NCBI RefSeq assembly: GCF_001297775.1
Contig: NZ_LIFX01000020.1
Coordinates: 1 to 32,000 of the forward strand
Direction: 5' to 3'
DNA length: 32,000 nucleotides
Source: Trabulsiella odontotermitis
GTDB taxonomy: Bacteria > Pseudomonadota > Gammaproteobacteria > Enterobacterales > Enterobacteriaceae
Shown: one piece after another, positions 1 through 14,413 of the stretch
How the letters are laid out: every line of letters begins with the position of its first letter
Position numbering within the stretch: the stretch's first letter is position 1
The notes under the pieces: model-generated
What the model saw: only the letters and a program-made list of their open reading frames with translations
Told to the model about the DNA's origin: nothing
Database searches by the model: none
Program-made: the position numbers and the translations under genes

Positions 1-1104
<1,104 letters not shown>

Positions 1105-1134
1105 TCGCTGATAACATTTGACGTAATGCGCAAT

Positions 1135-1161
1135 AAAAGGGCATCATTTGATGCCCTTTTT
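1135..1161 (+). terminator. Rho-independent terminator after tufB
   Basis: A perfect 8-bp stem (1139-1146 with 1149-1156, GGGCATCA/TGATGCCC) has a very short loop and is followed by T5. An A4 tract before the stem pairs with the U tract. It lies 30 bases after the tufB stop and ends the tufB transcript before secE. Confidence 0.9.
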
Positions 1162-1183
1162 GTACGCTTTCGAACCAGAACCT

Positions 1184-1212
1184 GGCTCATCAGTGATTTT
1201 ATTTGTCATAAT
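1184..1212 (+). promoter_or_regulatory. Candidate secE-nusG promoter (weak match)
   Basis: A CATAAT at 1207-1212 could be the -10 element, and 17 bases upstream lies GGCTCA, a poor -35. The tufB terminator lies upstream and secE begins at 1334, so a promoter is expected in 1162-1333. These exact hexamers are only my best guess. Confidence 0.3.
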
Positions 1213-1333
1213 CATTGCTGAGACAGGCTCTGAAGGGGGCGTTTGACCCGAAACGCAGCAGAGCATTTCGGTTTGGTTGCCTCGCATTACGCGGGGCGAA
1301 AATGTTTGTCGAATTCTTGTGACAGGTTGGTTT

Positions 1334-1717
1334 ATGAGTGCGAATACCGAAGCTCAAGGAAGCGGGCGCGGCCTGGAAGCGATAAAGTGGCTGGTTGTTG
1401 CTGTCCTGCTGATTGTAGCTATCGTTGGCAATTACCTTTATCGTGACATGATGCTGCCGCTACGTGCGCTGGCAGTGGTTATTCTGATTGCTGCAGCGGG
1501 TGGTGTCGCGCTGTTGACGACGAAAGGTAAGGCGACTGTCGCCTTTGCTCGTGAAGCGAGAACCGAAGTCCGTAAGGTGATTTGGCCGACTCGCCAGGAA
1601 ACATTGCACACCACGCTGATTGTGGCCGCAGTTACCGCTGTAATGTCACTGATCCTGTGGGGACTGGATGGTATTCTGGTTCGCCTGGTATCCTTAATCA
1701 CTGGCCTGAGGTTCTGA
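1334..1717 (+). CDS. secE: Preprotein translocase subunit SecE
   Basis: Small inner-membrane subunit of the SecYEG channel that exports unfolded proteins. It has 127 residues, the E. coli length, with three hydrophobic segments (about residues 19-36, 45-63 and 93-115). The conserved cytoplasmic amphipathic stretch and hinge ([20 protein letters not shown]) precede the third segment. The frame extends upstream to 1277, but the ATG at 1334 starts the conserved sequence [11 protein letters not shown], so I chose it. The ribosome binding site before it is weak (AGG about 8 bases upstream). The stop is one base from the nusG start, so the two genes are cotranscribed and probably translationally coupled. 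Confidence 0.97.
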
Positions 1718-1718
1718 G

Positions 1719-2264
1719 ATGTCTGAAGCTCCTAAAAAGCGCTGGTACGTCGTTCAGGCGTTTTCCGGTTTTGAAGGCCGCGTAGCAACGTCGCTGCGCG
1801 AGCATATCAAATTACACAATATGGAAGAGTTGTTTGGTGAAGTCATGGTTCCGACCGAAGAAGTGGTCGAAATCCGTGGCGGCCAGCGTCGCAAGAGCGA
1901 GCGCAAATTCTTCCCGGGTTACGTGCTGGTTCAGATGGTCATGAACGATGCCAGCTGGCACCTGGTGCGTAGCGTTCCGCGCGTAATGGGCTTCATCGGT
2001 GGTACTTCCGATCGTCCGGCTCCTATCAGCGATAAAGAAGTTGATGCGATTATGAACCGCCTGCAGCAGGTGGGTGATAAGCCGCGTCCGAAAACGCTGT
2101 TTGAACCGGGTGAAATGGTTCGCGTTAACGACGGTCCGTTTGCTGACTTCAACGGCGTGGTGGAAGAAGTGGACTACGAGAAGTCCCGTCTGAAAGTATC
2201 CGTTTCTATCTTCGGTCGTGCGACCCCGGTAGAACTGGACTTCAGCCAGGTTGAAAAAGCATAA
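1719..2264 (+). CDS. nusG: Transcription elongation/termination factor NusG
   Basis: NusG binds RNA polymerase at the clamp. Its C-terminal domain contacts either Rho or ribosomal protein S10, so it takes part in Rho termination, rRNA antitermination and transcription-translation coupling. It has 181 residues, as in E. coli. The N-terminal NGN domain covers about residues 1-120 ([11 protein letters not shown], then FFPGYVLV and RVMGFIGG). The KOW domain lies at about 125-181 ([25 protein letters not shown]). It starts one base after the secE stop. The window also holds its known partners: rpoB, rpoC and an rRNA leader with boxA. Confidence 0.98.
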
Positions 2265-2282
2265 ATAAGCAGCGATCAAACG

Positions 2283-2311
2283 TTGCACAAGGCGCGAGAT
2301 TGGCATACAAT
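2283..2311 (+). promoter_or_regulatory. Ribosomal protein promoter PL11 (rplKA)
   Basis: TTGCAC (2283-2288), a 17-base spacer and TACAAT (2306-2311) form a near-consensus sigma-70 promoter, about 100 bases before rplK. It agrees with the PL11 promoter known at this place in E. coli. The same bases can form a hairpin (AAGGCGCGAGAT with ATTTCGCGCCTT, 2289-2322) followed by T residues. That hairpin may act as a terminator or partial terminator for nusG transcripts arriving from upstream. Confidence 0.88.
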
Positions 2312-2364
2312 TTCGCGCCTTTTGTATTTATGGGCCTTGCGCACATAAATCACGTATTTATCAC

Positions 2365-2400
2365 GGGGAGCCTCATTGAGGCGCTATACCCACTAGAGGA
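2365..2400 (+). promoter_or_regulatory. Probable L1 autoregulatory site in rplK leader
   Basis: The hairpin GCCTC-ATT-GAGGC (2370-2382), flanked by GGGGA and by ACTAGAGGA just before the rplK start, lies where free ribosomal protein L1 is known to bind the L11 operon mRNA in E. coli. L1 binding there represses translation of rplK and rplA. The structure is visible; the function is taken from the E. coli operon. Confidence 0.75.
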
Positions 2401-2407
2401 AACTTAA

Positions 2408-3547
<1,140 letters not shown>

Positions 3548-3551
3548 TGCC

Positions 3552-3580
3552 TTTACGTGGGCGGTGGATTTGTCTACAAT
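3552..3580 (+). promoter_or_regulatory. Ribosomal protein promoter PL10 (rplJL-rpoBC)
   Basis: TTTACG (3552-3557), 17 bases, and TACAAT (3575-3580) lie just after rplA. This is the position of the main PL10 promoter of the rplJL-rpoBC unit in E. coli. It leaves a leader of about 250 bases before rplJ. Confidence 0.85.
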
Positions 3581-3653
3581 CTTACCCCCCACGTTTGCTA
3601 ACTAAGGTTAGCGGCTAAAGATTTGTTCGTTGGAGCCTGGCCTATCCAGGCCT

Positions 3654-3705
3654 CCGTCGAAGACCGCAGGTGTTTCGCAAGAAACTTAATCCCCTGCGTA
3701 GACGG
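3654..3705 (+). promoter_or_regulatory. L10 leader structure for autoregulation of rplJL
   Basis: The 289 bases between rplA and rplJ hold no gene. Inside is a nested stem: CCGTC (3654-3658) with GACGG (3701-3705), CGCAGG (3665-3670) with CCTGCG (3693-3698), and an inner GTTTC-GCAA-GAAAC hairpin (3672-3685). In E. coli the L10-(L7/L12)4 complex binds such a leader and reduces translation of rplJ and rplL. Another small hairpin, GCCTGG/CCAGGC, lies just upstream (about 3635-3651). Confidence 0.75.
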
Positions 3706-3836
3706 TGACAGAACGCTAAGATTATTTTTTATACTTTTGGCTTGTTTCTGCTCACCGTGTTTAGACGCTCTTTTCGTTGGAAAGAGTGAAGTGAGTTCCA
3801 GAGATTTTCTCTGGCAAACATCCAGGAGCAAAGCTA

Positions 3837-4334
3837 ATGGCTTTAAATCTTCAAGACAAACAAGCGATTGTTGCTGAAGTCAGCGAAGTAGCCAAAGGCG
3901 CGCTGTCTGCAGTAGTTGCGGATTCCCGTGGCGTCACTGTAGATAAAATGACTGAACTGCGTAAAGCAGGTCGTGAAGCTGGCGTATACATGCGTGTTGT
4001 TCGTAACACCCTGCTGCGTCGCGTTGTTGAAGGTACTCAGTTTGAGTGCCTGAAAGACACGTTTGTCGGTCCGACCCTGATTGCATACTCTATGGAACAC
4101 CCGGGCGCTGCTGCTCGTCTGTTCAAAGAGTTCGCGAAAGCGAATGCAAAATTTGAGGTCAAAGCTGCAGCCTTTGAAGGTGAGTTGATCCCGGCATCCC
4201 AGATCGATCGCCTGGCAACCCTGCCGACCTACGAAGAAGCAATTGCACGCCTGATGGCAACCATGAAAGAAGCCGCTGCTGGCAAACTGGTTCGCACTCT
4301 GGCTGCTGTTCGCGATGCGAAAGAAGCTGCGTAA
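3837..4334 (+). CDS. rplJ: 50S ribosomal protein L10
   Basis: Anchors the L7/L12 dimers to the large subunit and binds 23S rRNA next to L11. It is also the repressor of its own mRNA. It has 165 residues, as in E. coli. The N-terminal rRNA-binding domain contains the conserved segment [17 protein letters not shown]. The C-terminal helix that carries the L7/L12 dimers is also present, ending [15 protein letters not shown]. The start is preceded by AGGAG about eight bases upstream. It lies behind the long autoregulatory leader and 66 bases before rplL. Confidence 0.98.
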   Translation: MALNLQDKQAIVAEVSEVAKGALSAVVADSRGVTVDKMTELRKAGREAGVYMRVVRNTLLRRVVEGTQFECLKDTFVGPTLIAYSMEHPGAAARLFKEFAKANAKFEVKAAAFEGELIPASQIDRLATLPTYEEAIARLMATMKEAAAGKLVRTLAAVRDAKEAA

Positions 4335-4400
4335 TCGCAGTTATCTATGTAACGCATTCGCTTACGTATAAACTTATTCTGATATTCAGGAACAATTTAA

Positions 4401-4772
<372 letters not shown>

Positions 4773-4811
4773 GCCAACCCTTCCGGTTGCAGCCTGAGAA
4801 ATCAGGCTGAT

Positions 4812-4842
4812 GGCTGGTGACTTTTTGGTCACCAGCCTTTTT
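4812..4842 (+). terminator. Partial terminator (attenuator) between rplL and rpoB
   Basis: A 10-bp stem GGCTGGTGAC/GTCACCAGCC (4812-4821 with 4828-4837) is followed by T5. In E. coli a terminator here stops most but not all transcripts, so ribosomal proteins are made in excess over RNA polymerase subunits. Confidence 0.92.
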
Positions 4843-4895
4843 GCGCTGTAAGGCGCCAGTAGCATTTCACACTGTTTGACTACTGGTTGTCCTGA

Positions 4896-4994
4896 CAATG
4901 CTTGTTTCTATCGACGACTTAATATACTGCGACAGGGTGCTCGCTCTGTGTAAATCGCAATGAAATGATTTAAGCGTGATAGCAACAAGCATTG
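4896..4994 (+). promoter_or_regulatory. Probable RNase III processing stem before rpoB
   Basis: Eleven bases at 4896-4906 (CAATGCTTGTT) are perfectly complementary to 4984-4994. After one mismatch the pairing continues with CTATCG (4908-4913) against TGATAG (4977-4982). The result is an 18-position helix enclosing about 63 bases. RNase III is known to cut the rplL-rpoB intercistronic RNA of E. coli in such a structure. Confidence 0.8.
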
Positions 4995-5090
4995 CGGAAA
5001 ATGTTCCATTTTCCGGTCAACAAAATGGTGTTGCACAAACTGCCCCACGATGGGCAGATGGGTCGACTTGTCAGCGAGCTGAGGAACCCT

Positions 5091-8000
5091 ATGGTTTACT
5101 CCTATACCGAGAAAAAACGTATTCGTAAGGATTTTGGTAAACGTCCACAAGTTCTGGATGTGCCATATCTCCTTTCTATCCAGCTTGACTCGTTCCAGAA
5201 GTTTATCGAGCAAGATCCTGAAGGGCAGTACGGTCTGGAAGCTGCTTTCCGCTCCGTGTTCCCGATTCAGAGCTATAGCGGTAATTCAGAGCTGCAATAC
5301 GTCAGCTACCGCCTTGGCGAACCGGTGTTTGACGTTCAGGAATGTCAGATCCGCGGCGTGACCTATTCCGCCCCACTGCGCGTTAAACTGCGTCTGGTGA
5401 TCTACGAGCGCGAAGCGCCGGAAGGCACCGTTAAAGACATCAAAGAACAAGAAGTCTACATGGGTGAAATTCCACTCATGACGGACAACGGTACCTTCGT
5501 TATCAACGGTACCGAGCGTGTTATCGTTTCTCAGCTGCACCGTAGCCCTGGCGTCTTCTTTGACAGTGACAAAGGTAAGACCCACTCTTCCGGTAAAGTG
5601 CTGTATAACGCGCGAATCATCCCTTACCGTGGTTCCTGGCTGGACTTCGAGTTCGATCCGAAAGACAACCTGTTCGTTCGTATCGACCGTCGTCGTAAAC
5701 TGCCTGCGACCATCATTCTGCGTGCGCTGAATTACACCACTGAGCAGATCCTTGATCTGTTCTTCGAAAAAGTGGTTTTCGAAATTCGCGACAACAAGCT
5801 GCAGATGGAACTGGTGCCGGAACGCCTGCGTGGTGAAACCGCCTCCTTTGACATCGAAGCTGACGGCAAAGTGTATGTGGAAAAAGGCCGCCGCATTACT
5901 GCGCGCCACATCCGCCAGCTGGAAAAAGACGATATCAAACATATCGAAGTTCCGGTTGAGTACATCGCTGGCAAAGTGTCTGCAAAAGACTACGTTGACG
6001 AATCAACGGGTGAGCTGATCTGCTCTGCGAACATGGAGCTGAGCCTGGATCTGCTGGCGAAGCTGAGCCAGTCTGGCCACAAACGTATCGAAACGCTGTT
6101 CACCAACGATCTGGACCACGGTCCGTACATGTCTGAGACGGTACGCATCGACCCGACCAATGATCGTCTGAGCGCGCTGGTAGAAATCTACCGCATGATG
6201 CGCCCGGGTGAGCCGCCGACTCGCGAAGCGGCTGAAAGCCTGTTTGAGAACCTGTTCTTCTCCGAAGACCGCTATGATCTGTCCGCGGTTGGTCGCATGA
6301 AGTTCAACCGTTCTCTGCTGCGCGACGAAATCGAAGGTTCCGGTATCCTGAGCAAAGAAGACATCATTGATGTCATGAAAAAGCTCATCGATATCCGTAA
6401 CGGCAAGGGCGAAGTGGACGATATCGACCACCTCGGCAACCGTCGTATCCGTTCCGTAGGCGAAATGGCGGAAAACCAGTTCCGCGTTGGCCTGGTGCGT
6501 GTAGAGCGTGCGGTGAAAGAGCGTCTGTCTCTGGGCGATCTCGACACCCTGATGCCGCAGGATATGATCAACGCCAAGCCGATTTCCGCCGCAGTGAAAG
6601 AGTTCTTTGGTTCCAGCCAGCTGTCTCAGTTTATGGACCAGAACAACCCGCTGTCTGAGATCACGCACAAGCGTCGTATCTCTGCACTTGGCCCAGGCGG
6701 TCTGACCCGTGAACGCGCAGGCTTCGAAGTGCGAGACGTACACCCGACCCACTACGGTCGCGTATGTCCAATCGAAACGCCTGAAGGTCCGAACATCGGT
6801 CTGATCAACTCCCTGTCCGTTTATGCGCAGACTAACGAATACGGTTTCCTTGAAACCCCGTATCGTAAAGTGACTGACGGCGTGGTGACTGACGAAATTC
6901 ATTACCTGTCCGCGATTGAGGAAGGTAACTACGTTATCGCTCAGGCGAACACCAACCTGACGGAAGAAGGTCGTTTCGTAGACGATCTGGTTACCTGCCG
7001 CAGCAAAGGCGAATCCAGCCTGTTCAGCGCAGACCAGGTTGACTACATGGACGTTTCCACCCAGCAGGTGGTTTCCGTCGGTGCGTCCCTGATCCCGTTC
7101 CTGGAACACGATGACGCCAACCGTGCATTGATGGGTGCGAACATGCAACGTCAGGCGGTTCCGACACTGCGCTCTGATAAGCCGCTGGTCGGTACCGGTA
7201 TGGAACGTGCTGTTGCCGTTGACTCCGGTGTTACTGCGGTGGCTAAGCGTGGCGGTCTGGTTCAGTACGTGGATGCGTCCCGTATCGTTATCAAAGTTAA
7301 CGAAGACGAGATGTACCCGGGCGAAGCAGGTATCGACATCTATAACCTGACCAAGTACACCCGTTCTAACCAGAACACCTGCATCAACCAGATGCCGTGT
7401 GTGTCTCTGGGTGAGCCGGTTGAGCGCGGCGACGTGCTGGCTGACGGTCCGTCCACCGACCTCGGTGAACTGGCGCTCGGTCAGAACATGCGTGTCGCAT
7501 TCATGCCGTGGAACGGCTACAACTTCGAAGACTCCATCCTCGTCTCTGAGCGTGTGGTTCAGGAAGATCGTTTCACCACTATTCACATCCAGGAACTGGC
7601 GTGTGTGTCCCGTGACACCAAGCTGGGGCCAGAAGAGATCACCGCTGACATCCCGAACGTGGGTGAAGCTGCGCTCTCCAAACTGGATGAATCCGGTATC
7701 GTTTACATCGGTGCAGAAGTCACCGGCGGCGACATCCTGGTTGGTAAGGTAACGCCGAAAGGTGAAACCCAGCTGACTCCGGAAGAGAAGCTGCTGCGCG
7801 CGATCTTCGGTGAGAAAGCGTCTGACGTTAAAGACTCTTCTCTGCGCGTACCGAACGGCGTATCGGGTACTGTTATCGACGTTCAGGTCTTTACCCGCGA
7901 TGGCGTAGAGAAAGACAAACGTGCGCTGGAAATCGAAGAAATGCAGCTCAAACAGGCGAAGAAAGACCTGTCTGAAGAACTGCAGATCCTCGAAGCTGGT

Positions 8001-9119
8001 CTGTTTGGTCGTATCTACGCGGTGCTGGTCTCCGGTGGTGTTGAAGCTGAGAAGCTCGACAAACTGCCGCGTGATCGCTGGCTGGAACTGGGCCTGACCG
8101 ACGAAGAGAAACAAAATCAGCTGGAACAACTGGCTGAGCAGTATGACGAACTGAAGCACGAGTTCGAGAAGAAACTCGAAGCGAAGCGCCGCAAAATCAC
8201 TCAGGGCGATGATCTGGCACCGGGCGTGCTGAAGATTGTTAAGGTGTATCTGGCCGTTAAGCGTCAGATCCAGCCGGGTGATAAAATGGCGGGTCGTCAC
8301 GGTAACAAGGGTGTTATCTCCAAGATCAACCCGATCGAGGATATGCCTTACGATGAAAACGGCACGCCGGTAGACATCGTACTGAACCCGCTGGGCGTAC
8401 CGTCTCGTATGAACATCGGTCAGATCCTCGAAACCCACCTGGGTATGGCTGCGAAAGGTATCGGCGATAAGATCAACGCCATGCTGAAACAGCAGCAGGA
8501 AGTCGCGAAACTGCGCGAATTCATCCAGCGTGCGTATGATCTGGGCGCTGACGTTCGTCAGAAAGTCGACCTGAGCACCTTCAGCGATGAAGAAGTTCTG
8601 CGTCTGGCAGAAAACCTGCGTAAAGGCATGCCGATCGCAACGCCGGTCTTCGACGGTGCGAAAGAGTCAGAAATCAAGGAACTGTTACAGCTGGGTGGCC
8701 TGCCGACTTCCGGTCAGATCACCCTGTTCGACGGTCGTACCGGTGAGCAATTCGAGCGCCAGGTGACCGTTGGCTACATGTACATGCTGAAACTGAACCA
8801 CCTGGTTGATGACAAAATGCATGCGCGTTCTACCGGTTCTTACAGCCTGGTTACTCAGCAGCCGCTGGGTGGTAAGGCGCAGTTCGGTGGTCAGCGCTTC
8901 GGGGAGATGGAAGTGTGGGCGCTGGAAGCGTATGGCGCCGCCTACACCCTGCAGGAAATGCTCACCGTTAAGTCTGATGACGTGAACGGTCGTACCAAGA
9001 TGTATAAAAACATCGTGGACGGCAACCATCAGATGGAACCGGGCATGCCAGAGTCCTTCAACGTACTGTTGAAAGAGATTCGTTCGCTGGGTATCAACAT
9101 CGAACTGGAAGACGAGTAA
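5091..9119 (+). CDS. rpoB: DNA-directed RNA polymerase subunit beta
   Basis: Catalytic-core subunit of RNA polymerase. It has 1342 residues, the E. coli length. The frame is open from 4992, but the conserved N terminus [20 protein letters not shown] starts at the ATG at 5091, preceded by TGAGGA. The rifampicin-binding region (about residues 507-534, [23 protein letters not shown] then ISALGPGGL) is wild type at the positions usually mutated in resistance (the equivalents of S512, Q513, D516, H526, R529, S531). The C-terminal motifs [13 protein letters not shown] and the end [11 protein letters not shown] are present. One difference from E. coli is Gln in the stretch [11 protein letters not shown], where E. 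coli has Arg. It is cotranscribed with rpoC, 76 bases downstream. Confidence 0.99.
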   Translation: MVYSYTEKKRIRKDFGKRPQVLDVPYLLSIQLDSFQKFIEQDPEGQYGLEAAFRSVFPIQSYSGNSELQYVSYRLGEPVFDVQECQIRGVTYSAPLRVKLRLVIYEREAPEGTVKDIKEQEVYMGEIPLMTDNGTFVINGTERVIVSQLHRSPGVFFDSDKGKTHSSGKVLYNARIIPYRGSWLDFEFDPKDNLFVRIDRRRKLPATIILRALNYTTEQILDLFFEKVVFEIRDNKLQMELVPERLRGETASFDIEADGKVYVEKGRRITARHIRQLEKDDIKHIEVPVEYIAGKVSAKDYVDESTGELICSANMELSLDLLAKLSQSGHKRIETLFTNDLDHGPYMSETVRIDPTNDRLSALVEIYRMMRPGEPPTREAAESLFENLFFSEDRYDLSAVGRMKFNRSLLRDEIEGSGILSKEDIIDVMKKLIDIRNGKGEVDDIDHLGNRRIRSVGEMAENQFRVGLVRVERAVKERLSLGDLDTLMPQDMINAKPISAAVKEFFGSSQLSQFMDQNNPLSEITHKRRISALGPGGLTRERAGFEVRDVHPTHYGRVCPIETPEGPNIGLINSLSVYAQTNEYGFLETPYRKVTDGVVTDEIHYLSAIEEGNYVIAQANTNLTEEGRFVDDLVTCRSKGESSLFSADQVDYMDVSTQQVVSVGASLIPFLEHDDANRALMGANMQRQAVPTLRSDKPLVGTGMERAVAVDSGVTAVAKRGGLVQYVDASRIVIKVNEDEMYPGEAGIDIYNLTKYTRSNQNTCINQMPCVSLGEPVERGDVLADGPSTDLGELALGQNMRVAFMPWNGYNFEDSILVSERVVQEDRFTTIHIQELACVSRDTKLGPEEITADIPNVGEAALSKLDESGIVYIGAEVTGGDILVGKVTPKGETQLTPEEKLLRAIFGEKASDVKDSSLRVPNGVSGTVIDVQVFTRDGVEKDKRALEIEEMQLKQAKKDLSEELQILEAGLFGRIYAVLVSGGVEAEKLDKLPRDRWLELGLTDEEKQNQLEQLAEQYDELKHEFEKKLEAKRRKITQGDDLAPGVLKIVKVYLAVKRQIQPGDKMAGRHGNKGVISKINPIEDMPYDENGTPVDIVLNPLGVPSRMNIGQILETHLGMAAKGIGDKINAMLKQQQEVAKLREFIQRAYDLGADVRQKVDLSTFSDEEVLRLAENLRKGMPIATPVFDGAKESEIKELLQLGGLPTSGQITLFDGRTGEQFERQVTVGYMYMLKLNHLVDDKMHARSTGSYSLVTQQPLGGKAQFGGQRFGEMEVWALEAYGAAYTLQEMLTVKSDDVNGRTKMYKNIVDGNHQMEPGMPESFNVLLKEIRSLGINIELEDE

Positions 9120-9195
9120 TTCTCGCTCAAACAGGTCACTGCTGTCGGGGTAAAACCCGGCAGCAGAGTGTGCTAACTCCGACGGGAGCAAATCC

Positions 9196-13419
<4,224 letters not shown>

Positions 13420-13433
13420 TCGTTGCTGACCTG

Positions 13434-13462
13434 AAAAAAAACCCGCTTCGGCGGGTTTTTTT
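13434..13462. terminator. Bidirectional terminator after rpoC
   Basis: The stem ACCCGC-TTCG-GCGGGT (13441-13456) has an A7 tract on the left and a T7 tract on the right, so it can act in both directions. It lies between the converging ends of rpoC (stop 13419) and the PTS IIA gene (stop 13487). A stable UUCG tetraloop closes the hairpin. Confidence 0.95.
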
Positions 13463-13486
13463 ATATGTGACTGCGTATTGTTGTTA

Positions 13487-13804
13487 TTACTGCGCGGGCG
13501 GCAGACGGCGGTACAGTTCAATCATGTCGCCAGCCAGATCCTGAATCACCATGGCGTTCATCAGGTGATCCTGCGAATGAACGGTAATCAGATTCACCGG
13601 CAGTTTTCCGGTGCCTTCGTCGAGCCCAATCAGTTTCGTCTGGATGGTATGGGCGTGCTTAACAAATTCGCGCGACTCTTCCATCGCTTTTTCCGCATCA
13701 GCAAACTCACCCCGGCGCGCCATTTGTAATGCGGTGAGGGCAGAACTGCGGGCGGCGCCTGCATTAACCAGCAACTCCATGATCGTGGTTTCTAAATCTT
13801 CCAT
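13487..13804 (-). CDS. PTS system lactose/cellobiose-type IIA component
   Basis: Cytoplasmic phosphocarrier of the lactose/N,N'-diacetylchitobiose/cellobiose PTS family, which passes phosphate from HPr to a IIB domain. It has 105 residues in the helical IIA-Lac fold. The motif V-H-S-Q-D-H-L-M places the likely phospho-accepting histidine at His76 and the metal-coordinating Asp at 79, as in the VHAQDHLM motif of LacA/ChbA proteins. It starts two bases after the stop of the IIB gene and so forms one operon with it. No IIC permease gene is present in the window. Family assignment is firm. The sugar is unknown, and I do not assign the names chbA or celC because this is not the chb locus. Confidence 0.9.
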   Translation of the reverse strand: MEDLETTIMELLVNAGAARSSALTALQMARRGEFADAEKAMEESREFVKHAHTIQTKLIGLDEGTGKLPVNLITVHSQDHLMNAMVIQDLAGDMIELYRRLPPAQ

Positions 13805-13806
13805 GT

Positions 13807-14112
13807 TTACTCCATCAGTTTGAGCGCTTTATCAAGCACGGCGTCGCCTTTCATCATGCCGTAATCCATCATGTCGATCACCGCGACTTTCTTACCCAGC
13901 GGCTCGGCCTGCGCCTGGAGTTTTGCCAGCTCGTATTTGACCTGCGGGCCCAGCAGGACGATATCTGCCGTGGCGAGATTGTCCTTAAACTCGGCCACTG
14001 GCACGGCCTTGATGGAGACTTCCACGCCTTTTTTCTGGGCCGCATCTTTCATACGTTGAACCAGCATGCTGGTGGACATCCCTGCGGCACAGCATAAAAC
14101 AATGTTCTTCAT
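13807..14112 (-). CDS. PTS system lactose/cellobiose-type IIB component
   Basis: Cytoplasmic IIB component that takes phosphate from IIA onto a cysteine and hands it to a sugar bound by a IIC membrane protein. The 101-residue protein starts MKNIVLCCAAGMSTSMLV. Cys8 followed by AAGMSTS matches the phosphocysteine loop of ChbB (CSAGMSTS), and Cys7 beside it is an extra cysteine. The frame is open upstream to 14202, but the ATG at 14112 has a strong ribosome binding site (GAGGGGGAG) and gives the family's usual N terminus. It is the first gene of a two-gene operon with IIA. A CRP-like site and a LacI-family-like operator lie upstream. Confidence 0.9.
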   Translation of the reverse strand: MKNIVLCCAAGMSTSMLVQRMKDAAQKKGVEVSIKAVPVAEFKDNLATADIVLLGPQVKYELAKLQAQAEPLGKKVAVIDMMDYGMMKGDAVLDKALKLME

Positions 14113-14141
14113 AACTCCCCCTCGTGGTTGTCGATAGATAT

Positions 14142-14170
14142 TCTTTATCCCGTGCAGAACCGGAGAACAA
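14142..14170 (-). promoter_or_regulatory. Candidate promoter of the PTS IIB-IIA operon
   Basis: On the minus strand TTGTTC (14165-14170), 17 bases, and TAAAGA (14142-14147) make a weak sigma-70 promoter. It predicts a start near 14135. The CRP-like site would then be centred about 60 bases upstream, the classical class I activation distance. The weak hexamers suit an activator-dependent promoter. All of this is inference from the sequence. Confidence 0.45.
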
Positions 14171-14187
14171 CTGCTTTGCGGTGATTG

Positions 14188-14203
14188 TGTGTAAGTCATC
14201 ACA
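14188..14203. promoter_or_regulatory. Likely CRP-cAMP binding site
   Basis: TGTGT-AAGTCA-TCACA matches the CRP core TGTGA-N6-TCACA at nine of ten positions. It lies between the LacI-type palindrome and the weak promoter of a PTS operon, which is the expected context for catabolite control. Confidence 0.65.
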
Positions 14204-14208
14204 AAAAA

Positions 14209-14222
14209 TGAAACCGGTTACA
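14209..14222. promoter_or_regulatory. LacI/GalR-family-like operator
   Basis: TGAAACCGGTTACA is an almost perfect palindrome with a central CG. It agrees with the general TGTAA-CCGG-TTACA type operator of the LacI/GalR family at all but one position. It lies five bases from the CRP-like site. No regulator gene is in the window, so the protein that would bind here must be encoded elsewhere. Confidence 0.55.
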
Positions 14223-14260
14223 GTCTTGTTTTCTGGCATAAAAAACAAGCCATCGAGGGC

Positions 14261-14291
14261 AGGGCGGACAGAGGAAGAAGGTGTCCGCCCT
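14261..14291. repeat. 10-bp perfect inverted repeat downstream of thiH
   Basis: AGGGCGGACA (14261-14270) pairs with TGTCCGCCCT (14282-14291) around an 11-base loop. It is GC-rich and could stabilise or end the thiH mRNA, but it has no U tract directly after it on either strand. Confidence 0.7.
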
Positions 14292-14326
14292 GGTCAACGT
14301 CCACTGCTGACGGAAAGCAGAGTAGC

Positions 14327-14358
14327 GAACCGGGAAAGCATGCTCAATTTCCCGGTTC
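14327..14358. repeat. 11-bp perfect inverted repeat downstream of thiH
   Basis: GAACCGGGAAA (14327-14337) pairs with TTTCCCGGTTC (14348-14358) around a 10-base loop containing GCATGC. It is the first strong hairpin after the thiH stop (14414). It does not resemble REP sequences. Confidence 0.7.
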
Positions 14359-14413
14359 TGGCTTTGCGATGTGTTATCAGCGACTTTCCTCTGCGCGACA
14401 AGACGTTGCGCGA

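Larger units (their letters stand above)
4773..5090 (+). other. rplL-rpoB intergenic region (no gene)
   Basis: These 318 bases hold no gene on either strand that I can support. They contain a hairpin right after rplL (CAGCCTGA/TCAGGCTG, 4790-4809), the attenuator at 4812-4842, a shorter stem CCAGTAG/CTACTGG in 4857-4886 and the long RNase III-type stem at 4896-4994. The remainder, to the rpoB start at 5091, is open in the rpoB frame back to 4992 but does not belong to the conserved protein. Confidence 0.85.
14113..14413. other. Region between thiH and the PTS operon (no gene)
   Basis: These 301 bases hold no gene I can support. The half next to the PTS genes (14113-14222) contains the likely promoter, a CRP-like site and an operator palindrome, each listed separately. 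The half next to thiH (14223-14413) contains three inverted repeats: CTTGTTTT/AAAACAAG (14225-14249), a 10-bp stem (14261-14291) and an 11-bp stem (14327-14358). None is followed directly by a U tract on the minus strand, so I see no classical Rho-independent terminator for the thi operon. Confidence 0.75.

Noticed and set aside
4992-5090. 33-codon N-terminal extension of rpoB
   Set aside because: It overlaps the right arm of the RNase III stem and is not found in the 1342-residue protein; the ATG at 5091 has a good ribosome binding site.
6600-6710. Possible rifampicin-resistance changes in rpoB
   Set aside because: The residues usually changed in resistance are all wild type.
6003-8438. An 811-codon open frame on the minus strand opposite rpoB, and similar long ones opposite rpoC (for example 9550-10830 and 11098-12264)
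   Set aside because: They are mirror products of the strong codon bias of rpoB and rpoC, which avoids certain antisense stop codons. The translations show no recognisable domain and the sense frames are certain.
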